From the NCBI GenBank assembly GCA_963976795.1, contig CAXBLT010000021.1:1-26047 (forward strand): a DNA stretch of 26,047 bases, read 5' to 3'. Shown here one piece after another: positions 9,414-16,185 of the stretch. The first letter of the stretch is position 1, and every line of letters begins with the position of its first letter. Position numbers and translations under genes: made by a program. A model generated the notes under the pieces. The model saw only the letters and a program-made list of their open reading frames with translations, searched no databases and was not told the DNA's origin. Origin of the DNA: UBA7359 sp963976795 (GTDB taxonomy: Bacteria > Pseudomonadota > Gammaproteobacteria > Eutrophobiales > Eutrophobiaceae).

Positions 9414-10426
9414 GATTTACGCCAAAAAATATTTTGGTAACCGGTGGCGCAGGATTTATTGGTTGTAACTATGTTCGTTATATGCTCAATACATATACTG
9501 ATGTGCATATAATTAATCTGGATAAACTGACCTATGCAGGTTCCATGGAAAACATGGCTGATTATATTGGTGATGATCGTCATCAATTTATTAAAGGCGA
9601 TATATGTGAGCAGAGTTTAGTTGCTAAGCTACTAAGAAAAAATGAGATAGATACCATTGTCCATTTTGCCGCAGAAAGTCATGTTGATAATTCGATTTCG
9701 GACCCTGGAGCATTTATCCAGACTAACGTCATTGGCTCCTATACTTTACTAGAAGCAGCACGCCAATATTGGCTTGAGGATAAAGGTTTAGATAAAGAAG
9801 GCGTGCGGTTTCACCATATCTCAACTGATGAAGTGTACGGTTCTTTATCAAAAGATGCCCCCGCTTTTACCGAAGAAACAGCTTATGCACCGAATTCACC
9901 CTATTCAGCGAGCAAGGCTGGTTCAGATCATTTAGTTCGGACCTATTTCCATACTTATGGATTACCAGTGACGACAACAAACTGCTCTAACAACTACGGT
10001 CCATATCAGCATAGAGAAAAATTCATACCAACGATTATTCAATCTTGTATCGAACAAAAACCTATCCCGGTGTACGGCAATGGCAGTAATATCAGAGACT
10101 GGTTATATGTTGATGATCATTGCAGAGGAATAGATGCAGTAATCAGAAGAGGTGCCGTTGGTGAAGTCTATAATATCGGTGGCAATAATGAATGGAGGAA
10201 TATTGATATTGTTCACCTGATATGTAAATTAATGGATCAAGTTAAATCAGAAAACGCATCGCATGAAAAACTCATTACTTTTGTAACAGATAGACAGGGA
10301 CATGATTGGCGCTATGCTATTGATACAAAAAAAATGTTTGAAAAGATAAATTGGGAATCTGTAGAAACATTTGAAACTGGCATTAGAGAAACTATGGAAT
10401 GGTATTTAGATAGAAGAGGCCGTTAG
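9410..10426 (+). CDS. rmlB: dTDP-glucose 4,6-dehydratase
   Basis: An extended SDR that converts dTDP-glucose to dTDP-4-keto-6-deoxyglucose, the second pathway step. Seen in the sequence: GGAGFIG at 12-18 (NAD binding), the catalytic T139-D140-E141 in STDEVYG, Y165 and K169 in YSASK, and the substrate region NNYGPYQ. At 338 aa it is normal for RmlB. I prefer the ATG at 9410, which forms an ATGA overlap with the rmlD stop and has GGAAG 5 bases upstream; a GTG at 9398 is the alternative. No rhamnosyltransferase follows. The next downstream element is a solitary hairpin repeat. Confidence 0.97.
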   Translation: MRFTPKNILVTGGAGFIGCNYVRYMLNTYTDVHIINLDKLTYAGSMENMADYIGDDRHQFIKGDICEQSLVAKLLRKNEIDTIVHFAAESHVDNSISDPGAFIQTNVIGSYTLLEAARQYWLEDKGLDKEGVRFHHISTDEVYGSLSKDAPAFTEETAYAPNSPYSASKAGSDHLVRTYFHTYGLPVTTTNCSNNYGPYQHREKFIPTIIQSCIEQKPIPVYGNGSNIRDWLYVDDHCRGIDAVIRRGAVGEVYNIGGNNEWRNIDIVHLICKLMDQVKSENASHEKLITFVTDRQGHDWRYAIDTKKMFEKINWESVETFETGIRETMEWYLDRRGR

Positions 10427-10495
10427 ACTTTAAAATAATCGAAATAAGATAATCAATAATTCTATAACTAGTATAAATAGGTGATTAGCTACTAA

Positions 10496-10528
10496 GCGTC
10501 ATTCCCGCCTGCGCGGGAATCCAGTAAT
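10496..10528. repeat. Solitary dRS3-like hairpin repeat
   Basis: GCGTC, then the perfect palindrome ATTCCCGC-ctgc-GCGGGAAT at 10501-10520, then CCAGTAAT. This is the same unit as in the arrays further on. The bases after it (AACAAGGTT) resemble those after the last unit of the second array at about 12767-12774. It separates the rml block from gmd, in a gene-free stretch of 200 bases that otherwise shows no convincing promoter. Confidence 0.85.
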
Positions 10529-10626
10529 ATAACAAGGTTCACGCTTTTGCAGTGGCGACGATAGCTGTCTCGCCAGCTTACTATGAGATCGTTTGTACGA
10601 CATTAAGAAGGAAACTATAAAACAAC

Positions 10627-11688
10627 ATGAAAAAATGTGCACTTATTACGGGAATAACTGGCCAAGATGGCTCCTACCTTGCCGAGTTCTTATTGAATAA
10701 AGGCTACATCGTACATGGTATAAAACGCCGCAGCTCCTTGATTAATACCGACCGTATTGATCATTTATACCAAGACCCTCATATCTCAGATAGAAACTTC
10801 ATCTTACACTATGGTGATATGACGGATTCCAGTAGCCTGACACGCATCATTCAGGAATCACAGCCGGATGAGATCTATAATTTAGCGGCACAAAGTCACG
10901 TTGCAGTATCGTTTGAAGAACCGGAGTACACAGCTAATTCAGATGCCTTAGGTCCATTGAGAATACTCGAAGCGATACGGATATTAAATTTAGAAAATAA
11001 AACACGTTTTTATCAGGCCTCTACCTCTGAACTCTATGGCCTTGTACAGGAAGTGCCCCAGAAAGAGACCACCCCGTTTTATCCTCGATCACCTTATGGT
11101 GTCGCAAAGCTTTATGCCTATTGGATAACCGTTAACTACAGGGAGGCCTATGGACTCTATGCCTGTAACGGTATTTTGTTTAACCACGAATCACCCGTCC
11201 GTGGGGAAACGTTTGTTACCAGAAAAATAACAATCGCTTTAAGTCGAATTAAACACGGACTACAGGATAAGTTGTATATCGGTAATCTGGATGCGAAGCG
11301 CGACTGGGGTCACGCACGTGATTATGTTGAGATTCAATGGCTGATGTTACAACAGGATGAACCGGAAGACTTTGTTGTCGCCACAGGGGTGCAATATACC
11401 GTGCGAGAATTTATCGAGTTCGCAGCCAAGGCCATCGACCTTAATATCACATGGAAGGGCAAGGGGGTTGAGGAAAAAGGCTACGATGAAAATGGCAACT
11501 GTATTATCGAAGTTGATCCAAATTATTTCCGCCCTTCAGAAGTAGAAAGCCTGCTCGGTGATCCATCAAAGGCAAAAGAAAAACTGGGCTGGACACCAAA
11601 AACATCATTACATGAAATGATAACAGAGATGATGCAAGCGGATATGAAAGCTGCTGAAAATGAATTGCTCTTAAAAAATAAGAAATAA
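10627..11688 (+). CDS. gmd: GDP-mannose 4,6-dehydratase
   Basis: The enzyme turns GDP-D-mannose into GDP-4-keto-6-deoxy-D-mannose, precursor of GDP-L-fucose and related sugars. It is an extended SDR of 353 aa, the usual Gmd length. Visible motifs are GITGQDGSYLAE at 9-20 (NADP binding), ASTSELYG with T133 and E135, and YPRSPYGVAK with Y157 and K161, matching the catalytic Thr-Glu-Tyr-Lys set. The Gmd-specific segment NHESPVRGETFVTRKIT is also present. An AAGGA sits 14 bases before the ATG, a rather long spacing. Its partner fcl lies 1.1 kb downstream, past the repeat arrays and a nuclease gene, so the usual gmd-fcl operon appears to have been split here. No mannose-side genes (manB, manC) are in the window. 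Confidence 0.97.
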   Translation: MKKCALITGITGQDGSYLAEFLLNKGYIVHGIKRRSSLINTDRIDHLYQDPHISDRNFILHYGDMTDSSSLTRIIQESQPDEIYNLAAQSHVAVSFEEPEYTANSDALGPLRILEAIRILNLENKTRFYQASTSELYGLVQEVPQKETTPFYPRSPYGVAKLYAYWITVNYREAYGLYACNGILFNHESPVRGETFVTRKITIALSRIKHGLQDKLYIGNLDAKRDWGHARDYVEIQWLMLQQDEPEDFVVATGVQYTVREFIEFAAKAIDLNITWKGKGVEEKGYDENGNCIIEVDPNYFRPSEVESLLGDPSKAKEKLGWTPKTSLHEMITEMMQADMKAAENELLLKNKK

Positions 11689-11702
11689 CTTTTAAGTTAT
11701 TT
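11683..11702 (+). terminator. Hairpin over the gmd stop codon with short T-run
   Basis: AAATAACT at 11683-11690 and AGTTATTT at 11695-11702 pair perfectly over 8 bases around a TTTA loop, with T residues extending just past the stem. The gmd stop codon is inside the left arm. This is an AT-rich, possibly weak intrinsic terminator. Confidence 0.5.
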
Positions 11703-11706
11703 TTCT

Positions 11707-12120
11707 GTCATTCCCAGAAGGGAAGCTAGAATTCAAACTGGATACCGGGTCTAAGCCCGGTATGACAACGCAACGTCATTCCCGCGGACGCCTACATGGA
11801 TGTAGGTGGTAGAGTCGAGTCAGGAATAGAGGCCGAAGCGGGAATCCAGAAATAGACTAGATGCCGTATCAATGTACGGCATGACAAAAGGGGGGGTACG
11901 ACGACAGGACGTCATTCCCGCGAACGCCTACATGGATGTAGGTGGTAGAGTCGAGTCAGGAATAGAGACCGAGGCGGGAATCCAGTAATAAGCTAGATGC
12001 CGTACCAATGTACAACATGACAAAAGAGATGTACGAGAATAGGACGTCATTCCCGCGAACGCCTACATGGGTGTAGGTGGTAGAGTCGAGTCAGGAATAG
12101 AGACTAAGGCGGGAGCCCAG
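11707..12120. repeat. Array A: leader hairpins plus three expanded-loop repeat units
   Basis: This fills most of the gene-free stretch between gmd and the nuclease gene. It opens with a degenerate hairpin (TTCCC-agaa-GGGAA, 11711-11724) and a leader palindrome (ATACCGGG-tctaag-CCCGGTAT, 11742-11763). Three units then begin at 11774, 11910 and 12045, giving periods of 136 and 135 bases. Each unit starts CGTCATTCCCGC and closes GCGGGAATCCAG or a close variant. Between the arms is an extra 48-bp insert, containing CCTACATG-GATGTAGG, that the short units of array B lack. Between units runs CTAGATGCCGT...CGGCATGACA, a second, diverged inverted hairpin. The single extra base in the first period comes from a longer run of G. 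Only non-coding repeat sequence is seen here. Confidence 0.88.
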
Positions 12121-12143
12121 AAATTAATTATGGAGATTAGACG

Positions 12144-12434
12144 ATGGAACGTCAGCCCTGCGTTTATATGCTTGCAAGTAAAAGGAACGGAACATTATAT
12201 GTTGGTGTGACTTCTGATTTGCGTAAACGCATATGGCAGCACAAAAACAATCTTGTAGAAGGATTTACCAGGAAATATAAAGTACATACATTAGTATGGT
12301 ATGAATTACATACCAGTATGGAGTCAGCAATAAGCCGAGAAAAAGTAATCAAGAAATGGCGCAGGCAATGGAAATTAGACGCCATTGAATCATTCAATCT
12401 TGATTGGAAAGATTTATACGAAGGGTTAAATTAA
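12144..12434 (+). CDS. Small GIY-YIG nuclease-domain protein
   Basis: A 96-aa, single-domain GIY-YIG protein of the YhbQ/UPF0213-like type, probably a metal-dependent DNA endonuclease; its substrate is unknown. The motif reads CVYMLASKRNGTLYVGVTSDL, with VYM standing for GIY and YVG for YIG. The catalytic Arg follows in DLRKRIWQHK and the catalytic Glu is probably the one in ISREKVIKKW. The C-terminus ends in FNLDWKDLYEGLN. The ATG at 12144 has a good GGAG 8 bases upstream (12132-12135). The gene is wedged between two arrays of the same repeat family: array A ends 24 bases before it and array B begins at the base after its stop codon. This placement suggests a functional or evolutionary link to the repeats, but that is inference. 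Confidence 0.93.
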   Translation: MERQPCVYMLASKRNGTLYVGVTSDLRKRIWQHKNNLVEGFTRKYKVHTLVWYELHTSMESAISREKVIKKWRRQWKLDAIESFNLDWKDLYEGLN

Positions 12435-12796
12435 CTGGGTACCGGGTCTCAGCCCGGTACGACAACACAGCGTCATTCCCGCCTATGCGGGAATCCAGAA
12501 GTAAACTAGATGCCGTGTCAATGTGCGGCATGACAAAAGAGGGGTACGACGACAGGACGTCATTCCCGCGAAGGCGGGAATCCAGTAATAAGCTAGATGC
12601 CGTACCAATGTACAACATGACAAAAGGGGTGTACGGGAATAGAACGTCATTCCCGTATACGCGGGAATCCAGAAGTAAACTAGATGCCGTGTCAATGTGC
12701 GGCATGACAAAAGGGGTGTACGGGAACACAGCGTCATTCCCGCATACGCGGGAATCTAGTAATAAACAAGGTTTCGTGTTTAAGTCTGACATGACA
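12435..12796. repeat. Array B: four hairpin repeat units with exact 87-bp period
   Basis: It begins directly after the nuclease stop codon with a leader palindrome (GTACCGGG-tctcag-CCCGGTAC, 12439-12460) matching the one that opens array A. Short units start at 12471, 12558, 12645 and 12732, spaced exactly 87 bases apart. Each carries CGTCATTCCCG, a 4-base loop region, and CGGGAATCCAG. The second part of each unit is a weaker inverted hairpin, CTAGATGCCGT...CGGCATGACA. The last unit has a diverged tail like that of the solitary repeat at 10496. Open frames exist through the array on both strands only because 87 is divisible by 3; I do not regard them as genes. The remaining 38 bases before fcl show no promoter that I trust. 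Confidence 0.9.
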
Positions 12797-12834
12797 GATA
12801 TGACCATGAATTATTTATAACCAAATATTAAACA

Positions 12835-13764
12835 ATGCAAAGTAACTCAAAAATATATGTGGCGGGACACAGCGGCCTGGTCGGTAGTGCAATTTGTCGT
12901 AAATTAAAGTCTGATGGTTATACCAACCTGTTAACGCGAACACATAAAGAACTGGATTTATGTAATCAAGTCGCCGTTAATGAGTTTTTTACAGAGACAC
13001 AGCCAGAATATGTCTTCCTGGCCGCAGCAGTAGTCGGCGGTATCCATGCCAATGATAATCAACCAGTTGAATTCCTAAGAGACAATCTATTAATCCAGAC
13101 CAACATTGTCGATGCCGCCTATAGAAGTGGCGTTAAGAAATTGGCGTTTCTAGGTTCGACTTGCATTTACCCGCGCGATTGTCCGCAGCCCATTAAAGAA
13201 GAGTATCTATTAACCGGCCCATTAGAAGAAACCAACCAATGGTATGCAATTGCCAAGATCGCTGGTATCAAACTCTGCCAGGCCTATCGCAGACAACATG
13301 GGTTCAATGCCATTTCTTTAATGCCTACAAACCTCTATGGGCCAGGTGATAATTTTGACCTTATGAATTCACATGTTCTTCCAGCCCTAATCAGAAAGTT
13401 TCATGAAGGCAAGACCAATAATTCAAAACAGGTAGAAGTCTGGGGATCAGGAAAACCCTTCAGAGAGTTTTTGTATGTAGATGATATGGCAGAAGCGTGT
13501 TGTTATTTAATGCAACATTATGAGGATGAATCGATTATTAATATTGGAACAGGGCAAGACGTTAGTATTAACGCATTAGCTGAAATAATAAAAGACACTG
13601 TGGGCTATCAGGGCAATATCGTATTTGATTCATCCAAACCAGATGGCACACCGAAGAAAGTCACTGATGTGACTAAACTAAACAGTCTCGGTTGGCAGAG
13701 CAAGACCTCTTTACGTGACGGTATAGAAATGACTTACGATGGGTACCTGAATAACGTTTCGTAA
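12835..13764 (+). CDS. fcl: GDP-L-fucose synthase
   Basis: A bifunctional 3,5-epimerase/4-reductase that converts GDP-4-keto-6-deoxymannose to GDP-L-fucose with NADPH. It is 309 aa. The Rossmann motif is GHSGLVGSA at 11-19. The catalytic set matches the E. coli enzyme with an offset of one: S108 and C110 in GSTCIYP, Y137 and K141 in WYAIAK, and H180 in NSHVLPA. LYGPGDNFD is also typical. The start codon has no clear Shine-Dalgarno sequence. The gene directly follows array B, separated from its pathway partner gmd by the repeat segment. No terminator is evident after it. Confidence 0.96.
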   Translation: MQSNSKIYVAGHSGLVGSAICRKLKSDGYTNLLTRTHKELDLCNQVAVNEFFTETQPEYVFLAAAVVGGIHANDNQPVEFLRDNLLIQTNIVDAAYRSGVKKLAFLGSTCIYPRDCPQPIKEEYLLTGPLEETNQWYAIAKIAGIKLCQAYRRQHGFNAISLMPTNLYGPGDNFDLMNSHVLPALIRKFHEGKTNNSKQVEVWGSGKPFREFLYVDDMAEACCYLMQHYEDESIINIGTGQDVSINALAEIIKDTVGYQGNIVFDSSKPDGTPKKVTDVTKLNSLGWQSKTSLRDGIEMTYDGYLNNVS

Positions 13765-13903
13765 CACTAAAAGCTAATACCCACTTTAATTGACGCTCTA
13801 CACCCCCAATCATATCTCTAAATATAGTTAATGTGAGGAAGTGATATTCAAAAATAGACAATCGCCAGATTAAAGTCTTATGTAAAGCGTGATCGGATCA
13901 AGC

Positions 13904-13932
13904 TTGCTATTCAATAAAATAGTTAATATAGT
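13904..13932 (+). promoter_or_regulatory. Predicted sigma-70 promoter of hipBA
   Basis: TTGCTA at 13904-13909 and TATAGT at 13927-13932 are separated by 17 bases, a good match to a sigma-70 promoter. The sequence ATAGTTAAT overlaps the spacer and -10 box. Related copies occur at 13824-13832 and, as ATGGTTAAT, at the hipB start (13960). These GTTAAT repeats could be binding sites for autoregulation by HipB, but this is inference. Confidence 0.45.
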
Positions 13933-13959
13933 GACTAATTATATAAAAAAATGACATAA

Positions 13960-14208
13960 ATGGTTAATATATTGTCTATTAAAGAGTTAGGGGAAAACCT
14001 GACTTCTGCACGTAAAAAGCAATTTCCCCAAGATACGGCTGCCGCTTTTGCTGCTCGTTGTGAGATTGGATTGTCTACCTACAAAAAAATGGAAAAAGGT
14101 GAGCTTTCAGTAGGTTTGCACAATTACTATAAAGCGGGCCAAGTGCTAGGTTTGGAACCACGGTTTCATGAACTCTTCAAATTAGAAGAGGACTGGTTTA
14201 ATGAGTAA
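13960..14208 (+). CDS. hipB: HipB-like antitoxin, XRE-family HTH
   Basis: An 82-aa small DNA-binding protein with a helix-turn-helix of the Cro/CI (XRE) type. The pattern IKELGENLTSARKK, then AAAFAARCEIGLSTYKKMEKGE, fits the two helices and the recognition-helix turn at about residues 28-50. By family analogy it binds HipA, neutralises it, and represses the operon. Its stop overlaps the hipA start by 8 bases, a strong sign of coupling. No good ribosome binding site precedes the ATG; a TTG at 13972 is a possible alternative. The antitoxin label rests mainly on the adjacent HipA. Confidence 0.85.
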   Translation: MVNILSIKELGENLTSARKKQFPQDTAAAFAARCEIGLSTYKKMEKGELSVGLHNYYKAGQVLGLEPRFHELFKLEEDWFNE

Positions 14209-15442
14209 GCGAGCAGCGCAGTATCAAGTCACCCTAAATACCCCTGCAACTGGAAAGATACACTGTGGCACGCTTATCATAAAAGAATCTGATGGTAATA
14301 CTGACGGTGTCGGTTTTAAATATTCGGCAGAGTACTTAACTCACCCCAATGCTTTTTCTATTGACCCGGTTGCACTTCAACTCTCCTCCAGGGCTTACCA
14401 GTATCGAGTGAATCAAAGTTTACCCGGCTTTTTAGACGACTATTTACCAGACCAATGGGGCCGCAGGGTTATTGCTCGTGCAGCTTCAGTAGCAAAGAAG
14501 ACTGATTTCAATGCCAATAGCGTTATCGACATACTCTCTTTGGTAAGCAAAAGTAATATCGGTGCTTTAGCAATCCAACCCGAAAATGAAGGGCCCACTT
14601 ATGATTTGGGTCTGGAATATGAGGATCTAATTCACGCTGAAAATGCAGCATTACTGATTAATGAACCTGATAACAACATTACACTTGAAACAGCGAAGCT
14701 AATCCATCTTTGGCGCGAAGGGTCAGGAGGCGCCGGGGGTGCCAGACCCAAAAGTCTAGTTCATAAAGGTAAGAATGCTTATCTTGCAAAATTTAACACA
14801 AGACAAGATGAGTTCAATTTTGCCAAAGTAGAATTAGCCTGCTTACGCATGGCAAAGAAAGCGGGCATTAAAATAAATGATGGCTTTGTAGAAGAAAATA
14901 TAAATGGTAGAGACGTGCTGCTGTTAAAGCGATTTGATGTCGTTAACAATGATAGTCGTCTACATGTGGTAACGATAAATGCCTTATTAAAAAATGCTGC
15001 ATCTTTTGCAGATTACGGCATGATGTTTAGATACAATGATATACATAATTTGCTTAAATCATATTCCACTAATATCCAGGAAGATTTAAAACAATTGCTA
15101 CGTTTGATGCTATTTAATAGAGCGTTTAATAATTCGGACGATCACGAAAGAAATTTTAGTTTGTGTACAGATGGAACGGGTTACAAACTTGCCCCAGCAT
15201 ACGATTTAGTGCCATCTCTAAGTCGGGGCCAGTTTCACGCGGCGGGATACAGCTATTCGAATTACCCACTGCGTCCCTCGGAAGTTGATGGGAAACAACG
15301 TATTTTCGGTGTTCCTAAAAAGGAAGCAAAAGCCTGCGCAGAAGAGGTGGCCGCAGCAGTAGAAAAATGGCCGGTATTTGCTGATGAGGCTGGGGTTTGC
15401 GAACAGGATTCGGAAAAAATAAACGATGTATTCAACTTATAA
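14201..15442 (+). CDS. hipA: HipA-family serine/threonine kinase toxin
   Basis: HipA proteins are Ser/Thr kinases whose characterised E. coli member phosphorylates glutamyl-tRNA synthetase and promotes persistence. This one is 413 aa with an N-terminal HipA_N subdomain (including YRVNQSLPGFLDDYLPDQWGRR) followed by the kinase core. The Gly-rich loop EGSGGAGGARPKS at 173-185 contains candidate regulatory serines such as S175. The catalytic pair is D313 and N318 in NNSDDHERNF, equivalent to D309 and N314 of E. coli HipA. D335 in APAYDLV corresponds to the metal-binding Asp. The kinase therefore looks intact. It is co-transcribed with hipB. A hairpin sits over its stop codon. Confidence 0.92.
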   Translation: MSKRAAQYQVTLNTPATGKIHCGTLIIKESDGNTDGVGFKYSAEYLTHPNAFSIDPVALQLSSRAYQYRVNQSLPGFLDDYLPDQWGRRVIARAASVAKKTDFNANSVIDILSLVSKSNIGALAIQPENEGPTYDLGLEYEDLIHAENAALLINEPDNNITLETAKLIHLWREGSGGAGGARPKSLVHKGKNAYLAKFNTRQDEFNFAKVELACLRMAKKAGIKINDGFVEENINGRDVLLLKRFDVVNNDSRLHVVTINALLKNAASFADYGMMFRYNDIHNLLKSYSTNIQEDLKQLLRLMLFNRAFNNSDDHERNFSLCTDGTGYKLAPAYDLVPSLSRGQFHAAGYSYSNYPLRPSEVDGKQRIFGVPKKEAKACAEEVAAAVEKWPVFADEAGVCEQDSEKINDVFNL

Positions 15443-15449
15443 AGTTGAA
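15431..15449 (+). terminator. Perfect 8-bp hairpin over the hipA stop codon
   Basis: TTCAACTT and AAGTTGAA pair around an ATA loop, with the stop codon at 15440-15442 inside the structure. No T-run follows, so termination is uncertain. Confidence 0.35.
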
Positions 15450-15472
15450 ACAACTGGGAAAGCTGATAATAG

Positions 15473-15501
15473 AACTTAATCATGGATAATTAAGTTATTT
15501 T
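15473..15501 (+). terminator. AT-rich stem-loop with short T-run after hipA
   Basis: AACTTAAT at 15473-15480 pairs with ATTAAGTT at 15489-15496 around an 8-base loop and is followed by ATTTT. It could be a weak terminator for hipBA or a barrier before the next gene. Confidence 0.4.
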
Positions 15502-15512
15502 CGCGAATATTA

Positions 15513-16181
15513 GTGGCAACACTGATTCCCGTTTCATTGTACATGATTTATATTGCAGGCAGTTGGGGGCTTGCTGATATTTATTACAGACCGGCGAAAA
15601 TTGAACTTAAAAACTGGCGTTCAGGAAAAATAGAATTAGCAGATAAGGATTGGGATAGGTTACGGCTTAATTTATCTAAAGCATTAGAATTAGATGCAGA
15701 TAATCCAGAAATACATGAGATGTTGGCGCTAGCAACGGAAGGGCGCTTTTTAAATCTCGCTTCTAAAGATGCCGGTGCACAATCATCACGACAACTAGCT
15801 TTAGAGCATTATAGAAAATCTGTTTTACTTCGGCCGGTATGGCCTTATGCCTGGGCGGGTTTGATATCTGTAAAATATCGATTGGGACAGTTTGACGAAG
15901 ATTTTTTTGAAGCATTACATAATGTTGTAAAACTTGGTCCATGGGAACCGGGCTTGCAACGGTTGGTAATTGAAATAGGACTGAATGAATGGAACGTGTT
16001 CCCTATAGAAGAGAAAAAATTTGTTCTGGAAGTTGTCGCCCGTGCTTTGGAAAAACAACCGGGTAAAATATTACCTTTGATTAAAGAAAAAGGGTTTTTA
16101 GATTTAATTTGTTTCATAAATCAAGGTAAAACAAATGTTGTTGAATACTGTGAAAAACATAAAAAAGTGAAAGCGGAATAA
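15513..16181 (+). CDS. Membrane-anchored TPR-like protein upstream of the PfaC-like gene
   Basis: I do not recognise a named family. The protein is about 222 aa from a GTG start. Its N-terminus (ATLIPVSLYMIYIAGSWGLA) is hydrophobic and probably a single membrane segment or uncleaved signal anchor. The rest contains helical TPR-like repeats: NLSKALELDADNPEIHEMLA at about 50-70, then ALEHYRKSVLLRPVWPYAWAG. The open frame extends upstream to about 15480 without an ATG, GTG or TTG, so the true N-terminus may include more basic residues if a rare start is used. The stop is only 4 bases before the TTG of the PfaC-like gene, which argues for a shared transcript and a role tied to the lipid synthase, such as scaffolding at the membrane. 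That role is inference. Confidence 0.7.
   Translation: MATLIPVSLYMIYIAGSWGLADIYYRPAKIELKNWRSGKIELADKDWDRLRLNLSKALELDADNPEIHEMLALATEGRFLNLASKDAGAQSSRQLALEHYRKSVLLRPVWPYAWAGLISVKYRLGQFDEDFFEALHNVVKLGPWEPGLQRLVIEIGLNEWNVFPIEEKKFVLEVVARALEKQPGKILPLIKEKGFLDLICFINQGKTNVVEYCEKHKKVKAE
16171..16177 (+). promoter_or_regulatory. Ribosome binding site supporting the TTG start of the PfaC-like gene
   Basis: AAGCGGA lies 8 bases before the TTG at 16186, inside the end of the upstream gene. Family members start right before the KIAIVG motif, as this reading does. Confidence 0.45.
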
Positions 16182-16185
16182 TATT

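Noticed and set aside
10427..10626. A promoter for gmd in the 200-base gap
   Set aside because: Only scattered TATAAA-like or TTG-like strings are present, none with an acceptable partner and spacing.
12171..12410. GIY-YIG protein as a fragment of UvrC or a homing endonuclease in an intron
   Set aside because: The frame is complete at 96 aa with its own ribosome binding site and matches the small stand-alone type. No intron or split gene surrounds it.
11707..12796. A CRISPR array
   Set aside because: Units are long palindromic repeats with homologous, not unique, sequence between them. No cas genes are present.
12394..12820. Open frames on both strands through array B, including 138-aa (+) and 137-aa (-) readings with a repeated TASFP...RES...LDAV-type pattern
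   Set aside because: They are translations of the 87-bp repeat, which keeps frame because 87 is a multiple of three. They lack start signals and any family resemblance.
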